A stretch of 64,000 nt of DNA from Gamsiella multidivaricata (lineage: Eukaryota; Mortierellomycota; Mortierellomycetes; Mortierellales; Mortierellaceae): the NCBI RefSeq assembly GCF_025024155.1, contig NW_026251778.1, positions 1 to 64,000 on the forward strand, given 5' to 3'. The position numbers were made by a program, and so were the translations under genes. This document shows positions 14,322-26,189 of this stretch, in pieces (within the stretch, counting starts at the first letter, position 1; every line of letters starts with the position of its first letter). Below the pieces are notes generated by a model. That model worked only from the letters and a program-made list of their open reading frames with translations, did not search any database and was not told the origin of the DNA.

Positions 14322-15613
14322 ATGTCTTCTGGCCCTGATCAGCCCCTCCGCGTCCACACTTCTCCCACCAAGGAAGCGAACGACCATCTCGAGCCTCCGA
14401 ACGATGAGCAGCACGAGGACGAAGCGGCTTCGCTCGAGGTAGAATCCTCTTGGCAGGACCAGCCCGTGCGTCTCCCAGCCTACACCCCATCCTCGGCCGC
14501 GAGCGAAGCCCAACGGGACTCACCCCCAACGACGCCTGTGGACGATCCCATCCACCTGTCTGGATCAAAGAAACACTTTGGATTCTCGTCTCGTCAGTCG
14601 ATCGCGTCGTCGATTTTCCCATGGCAGAAGCATAAGCCAGCCGTCTGTCATCAGTATGCACCGCACCGTCCACCCTTGAGCAAGAGGTCGAGTCTTGCGG
14701 GGCTCAAGGTCTTGCCTATGTCACATCCGGACCCAGTCAGGCACATGGATAATGAAGAGCTGGATATCCTGTAAGTTTCTGCTTACCCAAAAAAAACACG
14801 ATAAAAATGACGTATCTTTGCATGATCTTTTTTGTTTTTGCTTTAGCTTCTTCCAATTGAAGGGAATCTTACCAAATCACCTATTGCCTACGTTGCAATT
14901 ATTCGACAATCACAAAATAGGACACTGAAGGGTGATGATTTGAAGAAGCGAGTGCTGAAACTGCTGCATCTGATGGAGGTCCAGGATTGGGCCGAGGTGA
15001 AGGATTTTCGCAAATTGAAACTCGAGCGGATCAGTGGAGCGATGACCAACTGCATCTTCCTCGTTACGGGACCACCGCCTTCAAATTCAGCTGCATCACA
15101 CCCATCATTATCAGTGGAGGAACAACAACGGCCAAAATATCGCAAGGTGCTTCTTCGTGTGTACGGCGTGGGTCTCGAGGCGATGTTCTCGCGTAGCAAG
15201 GAACTTCAGTGGCTGCACAACCTGTCGACGATGGACATTGGTCCCTCACTTCTGGGGATCTTCAAGAACGGACGGTTTGAGCAGTATGTGGAGTCGACGA
15301 CGTTGACGAAGGAGGATATCCGAGACCCGAGGACATCGAGACATATTGCGCATCGGATGTGTGAGCTGCATAACATCGTGAATATTTTCCCGCCCCCCAA
15401 GGGGACGGTCCCGCAGTCACAGGAGAACATTGCAAAGTGGATCCCGTTGGCGAGAGAGGCGATTGAGAAGATTAGTAGGAAGGATCCGACAAAGAAGGAG
15501 GAACTGAAGGCTTTGGATTTTGAGAAGCTGTTGGTTGAGATTGGAGAGGTACACAAGGATCTGGCGACGGTGCATTCGCCCGTGGTCTTTGCTCATAACG
15601 ATGTAAGTAAACA

Positions 15614-15653
<40 letters not shown>

Positions 15654-16480
15654 TGAATGGGTATTTTTATTGTTCGTTTTACCGACACAATGCTCATCAA
15701 CCAACGTACTTGTCTCCCTCCACTCTCATCCGATGACATTAGACGCAATATGGTAACATTCTTCGTTCACTTGACGAATCCGGAGAATTGGTCGTGATCG
15801 ATTTTGAGTATGCGGGTTACAACACTCGAGGATTTGATATCGGAAACCATTTCTGTGAGTGGACGGCCGATTACCACTCTGAGCGGCCTTCGCTGATGCA
15901 CCCAGATCGATACCCGACCAAGGCTGAGCAGCTGAATTTCCTGGAGGCCTATATGGAGGCGGAAATTGCGATGTGTGGGTACCATCTGACGGCCATCAAT
16001 TTGACAAAGTACTCCAAGAAGCGTAAATCGCTCACGGAGACGTTCACAAAGGGACTCGCGAGCGCTGCGCTCCAGGCTGTGAATGCCGCACAATCCTTAA
16101 GGAAGTCGCACCCTGAGTATCAGCAGACGATGACAGAGTTCCACAAGGATGAATTGGCGGCGGCGCAAGCAGTGGCCAATGATGAAGAAGCGGCAAAGGA
16201 TCGAGCACAGGGCAAGGGAAACAGTGCAATCGAGAACGCGAATGCAGTGCCGAGAAGGAGACGGGAGGCTGGAGACGGTGGTGGAGGAGTGACCAAGACG
16301 GAGATCTTGGATAGCATGTATAAGGAGGTGAACAAGTTTGCATTGACGTCTCACATTATGTGGGGCCTCTGGGGCCTGATTCAGGCGACGCAGAGCGAGA
16401 TCGAGTTTGATTATGTGGAGTATGCGATGCAGCGCTTTTCGGAGTTCAGGCGCCGTCGGGATGAATTCATGAACTTGTAG
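14322..16480 (+). CDS. Choline/ethanolamine kinase
   Basis: ATP-dependent phosphorylation of choline (and probably ethanolamine), the first step of the Kennedy pathway for phosphatidylcholine. Exons: 14322-14770, 14921-15602, 15743-16480 (622 aa). Residues 1 to about 145 are polar and probably disordered, with basic and Ser-rich patches that could be phosphorylated. The kinase domain follows: SGAMTNCIFLVTGPP (nucleotide loop), MDIGPSLLGIFKNGRFEQY, then the catalytic Brenner-type motif H-N-D-x5-N (about residues 375-382, split by intron 2), and the metal-binding VVIDFEYAGYNTRGFDIGNH. The C-terminal half carries an insertion of about 60 residues rich in Ala, Glu and Lys. Length is close to yeast Cki1 (582 aa). 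Intron 2 carries a 34-nt A run. It runs towards the MRI1 gene on the other strand, with only 87 nt between the stops. Confidence 0.93.
15617..15650 (+). repeat. Poly(A) tract of 34 nt in a choline kinase intron
   Basis: Uninterrupted A34 starting 15 nt after the donor of intron 2. Could be a mobile-element tail or slippage; its exact length is also prone to sequencing error. Confidence 0.8.
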
Positions 16481-16517
16481 CTCAGTCTTCAGTATCACGA
16501 TCATGTCTATTGTATGT

Positions 16518-16523
16518 AATAAA
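16518..16523 (+). terminator. Polyadenylation signal AATAAA
   Basis: Canonical hexamer 38 nt after the choline kinase stop. The convergent MRI1 stop is at 16568, so the two 3' untranslated regions almost certainly overlap. Confidence 0.5.
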
Positions 16524-16567
16524 CATTATGTTTTATAGTTATGCTTGCTGATGATGGGTAACTTTAT

Positions 16568-17922
16568 TTAGATGGACTCGCCTGACAAGAAGGCCTTCAT
16601 ACCGAACTGCTGGACACCGTCGTCTTTGAGAACGACACCCTTCTCAGTGACGATGGCTGAAATCAATTCTGCAGGCGTAACATCAAACGACGGGTTCCAG
16701 ACACCGATCCCCCTGGCCGCAACGGCAATAGTTTCTGCGACCACGTCGCCTTCACCAGTCTTCTTGAACTCCACATCGCTCGAGTCCTTCTTGATTGAAT
16801 CAAGATCAACGACGGGACCTCTCAGCGTCGTGACCTCGACCTCAGGTCTGACCTCGATATGGATTTCCTTTCCTGAGGCGATATTCAGATCCACCGAGGT
16901 TGAAGGGGCAGCGACGATGAAAGGGACGTTGTGATAGCGAGCTGTGATGGCGAGCTGGTAGGTTCCAATCTTGTTGGCAGTGTCGCCGTTGGCAGCTACA
17001 CGGTCGGCACCAACGACGATGGCGGCGATTTTGTCGGGATGTTGGGCGAGCAAGGCGGAGGCCATGGAGTCGGTGATAAGGGTGGAAGGGATCTGTTCAA
17101 AGACGAGTTCGTAGGCCGTCAAGCGAGAGCCCTGATTATAGGGACGGGTTTCTGTACAGTAGGCGTGTGTGAGGTGTTTCTGGGAGGCGAGAGAGCGAAT
17201 GATCCCGAGGGCTGTGCCATATCCTGCTGTCGCCAGGGAGCTATGAGATTCCAAGCGCGCAAGCAGAACGAGTAAAAACCAAAATGATGTTAATAAGGAA
17301 GAAGTGATGTAGCGCCGCAAAGCAAACTCTGTCTTTTTTGTTTTTCTCTTTCTCTCTCAAAGGTTCCCTTGAGAACGTTCCGTTATTGTGCTTACCCAGT
17401 GTTGCAGTGGGTGATGACTCGAAGATCCTCACTACCCTTCCAGACTTTGAGAATAAATTCCGCCCCAAAGCGTCCAATGTTCATATTATCCTTCACATCC
17501 TCCTCCAGCATCCTCTCCGCCAGTTCCAGATACTTCTGTACAACATCCTGACCCGTCGCCCCATCCGCCTTTGCCTTTGCGCGCACGCCCGCCGCAAGCT
17601 TATGGGCCGCATCAAACAGATTCACAGCAGTCGGGCGAGAGGTTTTCAGGTACCCCAGCGATTCCTCAATAAATTGCTTCGCCTGTTCCGCAGTCGAGAG
17701 TGAAGAGGAGGTCGAGGACTGGACGAGAACAACAGCAAGGGTGAGGGCCGCGACGATGGCGATTGCAGGTGCGCCTCGGACCTTCATGGTCTTGATAGCA
17801 TCGTGTCCTAGCTCGAGAGAGTTGATGGGGATATATTTGGTTTGGTGTGGCAGCAGGAGTTGGTCGAGGATCTCGAGTGACCCACGCTGGTAGCGGATTG
17901 CTTGCAAGGTTGCGCTGGTCAT
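16568..17922 (-). CDS. MRI1: Methylthioribose-1-phosphate isomerase
   Basis: Methionine salvage enzyme (MtnA/eIF2B-alpha-like family) converting 5-methylthioribose-1-phosphate to methylthioribulose-1-phosphate. Exons on the minus strand: 17922-17396 and 17240-16568 (399 aa, the usual family size). Visible: [19 protein letters not shown] near the N-terminus, the catalytic Cys in [17 protein letters not shown] (about residue 173, split by the intron inside the NTG), [16 protein letters not shown], the catalytic Asp in [18 protein letters not shown] (about residue 255), and [17 protein letters not shown]. An in-frame ATG lies 63 nt upstream at 17985, but the ATG at 17922 places the conserved sequence immediately after the start as in relatives. 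All catalytic residues are kept, so the enzyme should be active. Confidence 0.95.
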
Positions 17923-18236
17923 TGGTTCAAAAGTCTTGGCGGTGAATGAGAAAGGAGGCGAATGGAAGGGAGGGTTGAAGAGCATGCAGAGTGTGGATAA
18001 AAGTGCCGTTTATGTTTGCTTGTTGATGCCATCCACAGTCACTTTTAGCACCATTTTTTTTTTTTTTTTTGCCACCAAACAAAGTAGGGATGCCAGCATC
18101 ATGATACAAAAAGGAGAATTCTTAAGGTTGGTTCTATGGAGGATAAATAATACTACAGATAAATATAACACAAAAACAAAACTACAAGTTACACATCGCA
18201 CTAGAGACTGTGCATTATGGGGCATCCGGCACGTTT

Positions 18237-20620
18237 TCAATGAGAACGGGGCGAGTTCGAGGCAGAGGTTCCACCATACCGGAACATCGTCGGTAGGTCC
18301 GTTGTGCCCGCAGGGACCATATCATGATCCCTCCTCCTCTTCGTTCCCAACGAATAATGGCTCAAATCAAAGTCCCTACCCCCACTCATCGGTGGTGTTC
18401 TCATCCCATGATGATGCGACGATCCCATGGGTGTCGGCGTGATCGAAGCAGAGGAAGCACCATACGGCCCTGGTACCGAATAATACGAGGGTGATGAGAG
18501 CAGTCCCTGTGTTGCTGTTGGAGGTGGCGGGGTTGAAGGTCGGCTGCCGTGATACGTTCCTGCCATGTATGATAATTCTCGATCATAGGGAGAGGACGTC
18601 AACACCAGTGCAGGTGCCGACAACTCCTTCTTGTTATCGTGACCGGGCTGCGATTCCGGATAGATCTGCTCTGCCGCGCTATTGTACTCCCCTCCTAGCC
18701 CCGAAATCTTTTCCTTAATCCTATCGAACGAGAGGATCTCCGGCTCTGCAGCCGACGAGGTCGAGGATGCATTCGTCGCCGCGGCCGCGAAACGAACGGC
18801 CCGCTTAAGTGTCGGACTCGAGCTCCGGCTCTGACTCCTCATAGTTGACTCCTCCATCGACGGGAATAGCGACGTCGACAACGGTGAGGGAGACGAGGGC
18901 TCGTACAGGTTTGCGTAATATGGCTGCTTCAACGCTTTTGGTTGCGGATAATATGCCGCCTGAGAGGCCTGGGGAGCCTGTGCAGCAGCAGCAGCAGCAG
19001 CGGCAGCAGCCATGACCGGTGACCGATCCGGCGAAAGTGATACTGATGCCGAAGTCAAGGTTCTGGGCGAATGTGGAGCCGAGACGCTGCCGCTACTAGA
19101 ATATTGCTGCTGCTGTTGTGGACTCGCTGTATCAAAGACGTAGTGGGATGTGGCGATATCCATAAGTGACTTTGCGGGTTCAAACAGTTCCGAATCCTTG
19201 TACTGCGACAACGAAGGCATCCTCGATCGGAAACGGCCCGTCGGAGTCGACGGTGCCGAGGGATGATAAGAGATCTGGATGTTGTCGTATTCGCGGTCGA
19301 TGTCCATGCTGGTTGCGGGGTGAGACGAGCTGCGTTGATAGGACTGTGGGGTCCTGGTTGCTGGCGTAGCCTCGTCCTCATCCTCCTCTGAACGGCTGTC
19401 GTTGTTGTTGTCGTAGACAGAATATGTTGGCTGAGCAACGCGTCTTCGGTCACTCAAGTGTGGGGAGGACTGACGGGAGATGGTTTGATGGATCTGGCGA
19501 GCGGTGATACGCGGGGAGCAGACGGGCTGGATCAGGGATTCAACCTCTTGAAGCGTGTACTTTGTCCAGCCACGACGAATCTTGAGAATCGCGTATTCGA
19601 GCCGTGTCCTCAGTCGACGGGAAACCTAAAGGAAACATGTTAGACAGGTAAGCATTGGGTGGTTGTTATAAGGTTATTTATGCTTTACCATGCACCAAGG
19701 CATAGCAACGCATGGCATTGAGTCCAGTGGTCTGGGCCGACCGGAGAAAACTTTAAAAACAAACACAAAACTGACGAAGCAGTCCAACTGGGAAGACTAA
19801 AAAAAAAAAAAAACATCGACCACCCTATTGCAACGCTCGGTGACCACGCAGGGTGGGGTGAAAAAAGCAATACATACAAACACGCAGGCAAATAGTAAAC
19901 ACCTTTGCTGGTAATAGTGATACACTATCAAGGGACAAGAAGACAGCATGAAAGAGCATGGATATAAATAGAGAGAGCGGGAGTGAGAGTGAGAGTGAGA
20001 GTGGTTACCTTGAGAATCTTGCCTTGGTTGAGAACGTGTTCGATGGTCTTTTCCTTGGTTCGCTGCTCCAGCTGCTGTTTCTGCTTCCGCCACAAGAGCT
20101 CCTCGGTCTTGCGTGAACCGACCGTCAGTTCGTTATGCAGTCTGCTGGTCGCAGCAGTCGTGTTGTTGTTGGTCTGTGTCTGTGTCTGCAGCGTGAGGTC
20201 CTTGTCGGTAGTTGTAGGTCTTAGTGCTGGTGCTGCTGGTATAGCAGTCTCGGGTTTGGATTTGGGCTTGGTTGTTGCCTTGGTCGCAGCAGCAGCGGAG
20301 TTCACTTCAAAGTCCTCCTCCTCGACTGTGTTAGACAGTGGGGGGGAGTGCATTCCGGAAGCCGGGGTCGAGGCCGAGGCTGTGCCCGTGGCAGGGATGA
20401 ACAGTGGCGCTGAGGCAGGCAGTGTCGACGTGGAGAGTGTTTCAGTTGAATATGGTGGTACTGGTACTGGTACTGGTGCTGGTGCTGGTGCTGAGAATGG
20501 GAGGTTGTTGGTGGTGGTAGAGCCGAGCGGTGCTGGGTTTGTAGAGGTTGCGGGGGGGAGGACTGCGGGGATAGTGACGGCGAGTGGCAGAGGTAGCCTC
20601 GTGTGCTGTTCTGTCGCCAT
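18237..20620 (-). CDS. Whi5/Nrm1-like putative transcriptional repressor (GTB motif)
   Basis: Exons on minus: 20620-20009 and 19625-18237 (666 aa). Most of the protein is low-complexity: an Ala/Pro/Thr-rich N-terminus (with a PAPAPVPVPVPP run), acidic patches, poly-Gln and poly-Ala tracts, and many Ser-Pro/Thr-Pro sites in the C-terminal half. The ordered core spans the intron: a basic helix ending in EHVLNQGKILK, then RRLRTRLEYAILKIRRGWTK and YTLQEVESLIQPV. That core resembles the GTB motif of Whi5/Nrm1 (short R-L-x-x-R-L-x-x-A-x-x-K-x-x-x-G-W helix), by which those proteins bind SBF/MBF and repress G1/S genes until CDK phosphorylation. The many SP/TP sites suit CDK control. Assignment rests on this one motif, so the role is inference. 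The 383-nt intron contains GAGAGT repeats. Confidence 0.5.
19977..20002. repeat. GAGAGT-type short tandem repeat
   Basis: Four to five copies of a GAGTGA/GAGAGT hexamer immediately downstream of the 5' splice site of the Whi5-like gene intron (purine-rich on plus, pyrimidine-rich in the transcript). Confidence 0.6.
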
Positions 20621-21442
20621 TGCTTTCACGACTGGCTCTCTCGACTGGCTGGTGTGTTCCTTTTGTATTTCCGGTAGAGGATTACGCGCGTTGTGGATGG
20701 AGTGCTTGGGCAGATAGGTGGGAGGTGAAGAAGGGTGGGGGGCAGGTGGAGTAGAACGCGGCGAGAGAGGCGAGCAGAAAGGTGCAGGTGGTGGTAAAAT
20801 TTTTTTCTTCCTTTTTGCCGATGGGCGACAGAGGTTTGGTTTTCTTTCCTTTCCTTTCCTTTGGTCGACGGCAGGCGTGATCCAAGGCCAAACCTTAATG
20901 GCGCAGAGACATGACGCACTTCCACGCGGAGTGGAGTGTACGCGGCGCGTGTTCACGTACAGATGCTCGCGTACACGGCGCCAGCAGGGGTACCGCCATG
21001 GTGCGCATGGCATGCAGCCAAACGCGTCTTCTGAGATGTTTGTGCCTGCAGGTGTACATGTCCGTGTCTTTTCCGCGTCTGCTCCTCCGTCTGCAGCCCC
21101 CACATGGACTGCAGCATTAGCCCAATCGAAAGATATGTTGATGTGTTGTGCCACGCGGGATAGACTTCCCTGCCAAATCTCATCCAGCCAACGGATGTTT
21201 GTGGAGAAGACCACAAAAGCACAGACACTCATTCGTTGATTGCAAACCCAGAATGGCGATCCTGCTTACCCATGGAATGACAAACAATCCTGCCGAAGCA
21301 CACACTCCTTCATAGACACATAGCCATCTGTAGTCATGTCCTAATAGCAATAAAAATGCCCTATATATACCTGCTTCCCCTCCCCAGCTCCCTATTGTCC
21401 ACACACCAGACCTCCCACTTTGACCACACAACGAAGGATACA
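20621..21442. promoter_or_regulatory. Divergent promoter region, Whi5-like gene / GH35 gene
   Basis: The 822-bp region lies between two genes transcribed away from each other. A TATA-like CTATATATAC sits at 21361-21370, about 75 nt before the GH35 ATG. Near 20840-20865 there is a run of TTTCC repeats. Minus-strand open frames continue upstream of the Whi5-like ATG but have no recognisable content. Confidence 0.5.
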
Positions 21443-24400
21443 ATGCCCGGCCCCATCACCACCGCCTTGACAGTCGCTTTGAGCCTCACCCTAGCCGCTC
21501 ACCGGTACCTCGAGCACCGCGCCCTGGGCCAACTCACCCACATCCACACCGACGACACCCTCTACAACAAACAGAAATACGGCCACATCCTCGACTATGA
21601 CGCCCACTCTCTCATCCTCCACGGCCAACCAACCCTTATCCTCTCAGGCGAGTTCCACTACTGGCGCCTACCAGACAAGACCCGCTGGAGGCCCATCCTC
21701 GAACAATACCGCTCCGCCGGCCTGAATTGTATCCGTATCTACTTCCATTGGGGGTTTCATTCCCCTGCTCCCGGCAAATACATCTTTGACGGCAATAGGG
21801 ACATTGACTACTTGCTCCAAATCTGTGAGGAGATTGGACTGTACGTGCTCGCGGCACCGGGGCCATATATCTGTGCGGAGACACAGGCGGGTGGATTTCC
21901 TATCTGGTTAGCGGCCAAGCGCGAAATTCGGTTGAGGCATATGAAGACCAATTTGTGGAAGGAGTATGATGCCAAATTTATGGAGTACTGTGTTGAGTAT
22001 TTTGAACAGATCCTACCGATTCTAGCGAGGCACCAGATCACGGAGAAGGAGGAGGGGTGTGTGATTGGGTTGCAGATCGAGAACGAGGCATTTCAACGGG
22101 TGTTTGGGTACCCGATTGGGCTGCATGATGATATGAGGGTGCTGGCCAAGACTGCGCGCGATTGTGGGATGACGGTCCCGCTATTCACGAACGACGGATT
22201 TGAGCAAGGGTCGTTTATTGTAAAGGATGACCCGGGAAGGAGGAAGAAAGAGTTTGGGATCGATCTCTATGGCTTCGACAAGTATGTTGGTAAGTGCAGC
22301 TTTCCTGTAAGCTTGCTGTTAATGTTGATGTTGATTGTTAGGCCGTCAGCACGCCAAGCACAAATGTGCTAATGGACTTGCCGCGTTTGATCCGTATCGT
22401 AAGTTTTCACACCGAATAGCGAGCCAACCTCATGGGTCGTCGGTCGGGACCCATCGTTCCTCGAAGATTGGGACCCTTCGACTGTCATCTCAGAATTGGA
22501 TTTGATGGAGAAGAAGGTGCGCTCGTTCGGGCATGCTAACAAAAGGACGCCCATCTTTATCCCCGAACTCCAGGGCGGTTGGTTCAACCATTATGGGATC
22601 CAATACACGTACGATGCCATCTACCGGTTCTATGGTGACCAGTACACGCGGCTGATGTTGGATACCGTCACCTCTCAAGGGTGTACCATGCTTAACTTTT
22701 ACATGTTCTATGGAGGTACTAACTGGGGTACCATTGGCGACGCGTAAGTTATCCTCGCTTGAGCTATTTACTCCAACGAAAGGATGCAGGGGGAGTGACT
22801 AACTTGTCATGTTTCCGTTTTATTGTCCGTTTATAGGGATGTCTATACGTCGTACGATTACAGCGCCTGCATTCGTGAATTTGGCTTAATGTCCGGTCGT
22901 CTACGTAAGTTGCGCCTTGGAATCCTATTTCTCCAGTCCTTTGCAGACATCACGACAAGAACCGATGCCGTCGATTCTTCCAAAGCCATGACAGTCCAGT
23001 CCAGCCTTGACAAGACCATCTGCGGGCAACGGCGATCCCGAGTCGTCGGGCTCAACGGGCCTGTTGAGCTGACCTTCATCCGCAACTTTTCGACCTCGAA
23101 ACTGGACCGCTTCGAACTTCGTGCTCGTCCGACGGAGAAGCGTGAAAGTGCTAATGCGGTCAGACTGTCGTGTTGTCTTGCATACAAGGCCTCGTTCACT
23201 GCACTTGGCAACTACACGACAATAAATCCAGGCATCCATCTCATTCTCTCAGTTACACCGATCTATATCCGAGGGTTTTCTGGCGACGGCAAGAAGGAAA
23301 TCTGGATTGCGGGTCTCGCAGCGTCCGGCCCGACACAGATGGCGTTCAAAACGGGGTTGGTCATTCAGGAAGCCGGCGGGCAAAATGTTGGAGCTGCAGG
23401 CGTGCAGCTTTCTGAATCGTCAGAGGACAAGACTATCAGCGTGCTGTCCGTTCCCGAAGGAGCCATGAACGCGTTTGTCGTGTTATCCAGTGGCAATTCC
23501 GTGCACCAGCTGCACATTCTGTTCCTGGATCAGATGACACTTTCAACTTTATACTGTTATTACGACAATCGCCATGCGAATAAGAAGCTAGCGCAGTCTC
23601 GGGGCCAGTTGAATCCTCGGAACATGGCCTCGTCGCCCAGGATCGTTACCTGGGGATCGTATGATGCCCGCTACAACCCACAGGACAAGACGCTTAATGT
23701 CAGCTCGACCGAGTCTCAGGACTCACTGCATATTCTTTCGTTTGGTCAAGATCTGTCCCTACCCACCACTACTGAACCATCGTTCTTCGGATCTGGGCTG
23801 CAACTCCAGGTCCTCACGCTCAAAGGCAGCCAATCCGTTATTCTGAAGCAACAATCAGCCTCGCTCTGGGTAGCTCAGAATCGCCAAGGCATCGCTCTTT
23901 CCGAATGGGAAACTCGCACGACCGATTTCGGTTCGTTTGACTGGAGAGAATGTTCTCGTCTGTCATCTTCATCCGACCGTTTCCGGGACGTCAACCTTGA
24001 CTATCACTTCACATCGGGCCATATCCTCTACCGTGGGACATTCAAGACCCGTCAACAGCAGGGCCGAGGCATCGTTACGAAATCGAGCCCTGTAGCACTC
24101 AAGGTTAACATGCGCAACCGGATCATCGCGTTCGTGAACGGCGTCTGTATTGGGTCTCATATGACGTATTCTCGACAACTGATGATGCCTGGGGCCAAGA
24201 TGGGCTATGATCCCGTGTCATTTGGATCGCATACGTTCTTGGTGCCCTCTCACGCCATAGAAGCCGCGGCACTACATCGTGAGGGACACCCGGATGAAGA
24301 TCATGACCAGGAGCACGAGATTATCCTAGTAATCGATTCCTTCGGCCTGAGTCGCCAACCCTTCGTTGTCGACGATATCCGGAATCCACGCGGGTTATTG

Positions 24401-25021
24401 TCCGCGAGAGTGTCCGGCAAAGATGTCGTCCAGGGGAGCGAGTACTGGGAGGTGGCGGGTGTGGATGTGACGAAACTCGATATGGCCTATCAAAGTACGG
24501 GGTTCCCGGATGAGCATTCTCAGCAAGGTTGGACGAACGCTGGTCAAAAACATCCCCAGTTGGTCCCAGATGCGGGTGTGACTTGGTGGCGCACCCAATT
24601 CGAAGGCCCGCCTTCTTCGTTCTCCTCTCCATCCTCAGCATCCGGATCCGAATTCAAGTCCGTGGGCGCCAATATTCCGCTCTGTTGTAAGATCGAGGGC
24701 GAATTTTCAGCAATGATCATCCTAAACGACGTGCTGGTCGGACGATACATTGGTTCAGATTCTCCGCAGCATGATTTCTATTTGATGGATGGGCTTTTGC
24801 ACAAAGCCGGGTCTGGGAAGCAGAACGAGCTGAAGATCATGATGTATGGGTCTCAGGCGGCACAGGAGGCGCGGATTAGGATTTTGCCGTGGGTTGTTGA
24901 GGATGCACAGGGGGAGCTGGGGCAATGGAGCGGTAATGCGGCGTTTGAGGGCGAGGGGGTGAAAGAGGAGGAGGTGCGAGCGGGGGTGTTCTGGACACTG
25001 CAGCAGACGTTTTCATTGTAA
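21443..25021 (+). CDS. Beta-galactosidase, glycoside hydrolase family 35
   Basis: Retaining exo-beta-galactosidase, probably secreted or in the secretory/vacuolar system. Exons: 21443-22289, 22404-22743, 22837-25021 (1123 aa). The N-terminus has a short hydrophobic stretch (ALTVALSLTLAAH) that could be a signal peptide or anchor. GH35 TIM-barrel motifs: LILSGEFHYWRLP, LNCIRIYFHWGFHSPAPGKY, LAAPGPYICAETQAGGFPIW, the acid/base Glu in LQIENEAFQ (about residue 215), the nucleophile Glu in FIPELQGGWFNHYG (about residue 337), and MFYGGTNWGTIGD. The intron 1 acceptor was chosen at 22402-22403 because it gives KYVVFTPNSEPTSWV in frame. An alternative acceptor 45 nt upstream in the same intron cannot be joined in frame. 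The C-terminal 600 residues are beta-rich jelly-roll type. Activity on galactans or other substrates cannot be told from sequence. Confidence 0.93.
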
Positions 25022-25052
25022 AGTGGCTATAGTGTTTCTTGTATGAGGCGGC

Positions 25053-25058
25053 AATAAA
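25053..25058 (+). terminator. Polyadenylation signal AATAAA
   Basis: Canonical hexamer 31 nt after the stop of the GH35 gene; the convergent histone-fold gene ends at 25209. Confidence 0.5.
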
Positions 25059-25208
25059 CATGATACAGTCTTTGGCTACGATGGCCTTTATTAAGCAGCG
25101 GAGAATATTTGTACAGAGAAGCGAATGGTTGCTGGTTGCTGGTTGCTAATTGCTGTTGTTGCGGACGAAATTAAAGAAAGAAAAAATGGCGCAAGGAAAA
25201 AAACTATC

Positions 25209-26189
25209 TCAGTCCTCATCCATTTCATCTGGGCCCGAGAGCTCCTCATCGTCCGAAAGAGGTCGACTGGAATTGATATCCTCGGACTCCGAGAGTGGAT
25301 CCAGATCTTCCTCCTCCTCCTCTTCTTCTTCGTTGGCTTCATCGTTTCCGTTTTCTTCGACATCATCTTCGTCAGATTCTCCCTGAGCTCTACTTTCTTC
25401 CTTCTCCTTGATAATGCGTCTTTTCTCTAGTGCGTCTGACAATGTAGTCGTCTTTGGCACGACGTCTGTAATTTAGCAGGCAAAGAAAAAAATATCAGCT
25501 TCAGTATCGTTGTCCAGATAGTATATTGAGCCGATTGATGAATGATACTCCCTGTTACCTTGCAAGAACTCAAGCGAGTCATGCTGAGTCACCGCCGTAG
25601 CTTTTAAAGTAAATCCGCAATGTCAGGAAAAGAGAGAAGAACGAACAAAAGAGGTTGGGTTGTTAACGAGCTGGTTCTCCTGCATCTGAACGCGCGCCTC
25701 AATTGGACAAAAAAAAAAAAAAAAAAAATGGGTCCAAAGAATGCCTTACCGAGATCCTTGTATGATACTGTTTTCCGCTTTTCCATCTTTGCGAGATTGA
25801 ACGCCTTGGACGTAAAGCTCTCCAGGAACATCTCCTAATTGAAGCATAAATCCATCGTGTCAGCATACAAATTTTTTTAACGCCTCCATTGTCCGTTTTG
25901 CTGTGTATTCCAATCGAGAAGCGATATAACGTACGGTTGCAAGACTAATGACGAATACAGCGTCATTGCTGACCATTTGGACGTCCTTATCCTCCTTGAT
26001 GATCCTCTTGACCCTCGCAACGGGAAGAACAGTGACACCCTTGGCCGTGCCTGTGTAGACGGATGATCCTGATCCGGTTGAAGATTTGGACGTCGTGGAT
26101 TTGGCTGGTGTTTTCTTCTGAACCTTGCCTGACGATCCTGCCTTGGGTTTGCTGGTCAAAGATGATGAGACGCGTGCTGGACCAGCCAT
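25209..26189 (-). CDS. Histone-fold protein, DPB3/POLE4/CHRAC-type
   Basis: Exons on minus: 26189-25935, 25834-25750, 25465-25209 (198 aa). After a basic Ser/Thr/Lys-rich N-terminus of about 50 residues comes a single CBF/NF-Y-type histone fold: LPVARVKRIIKEDKDVQMVS, NDAVFVISLATEMFLESF, then TSKAFNLAKMEKRKTVSYKD. The C-terminus is a long acidic Glu/Asp run. This fold and tail fit the small histone-fold subunits of DNA polymerase epsilon (Dpb3/POLE4) or of the ISWI/CHRAC remodeller (Dls1/CHRAC1), which pair with a Dpb4/POLE3-type partner on DNA. The two families cannot be separated here. The R-V-K-R-I-I-K core excludes a bulk histone. It is convergent with the GH35 gene. The second intron contains an 18-nt homopolymer (A on the plus strand). 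Confidence 0.85.

Noticed and set aside
14320..14673. Minus frame opposite the choline kinase first exon
   Set aside because: Antisense shadow of the Ser/Pro-rich N-terminal part.
19983..20717. 244-aa plus frame rich in Val/Gly/Ala
   Set aside because: Reads antisense through the low-complexity first exon of the Whi5-like gene; composition explains the open frame.
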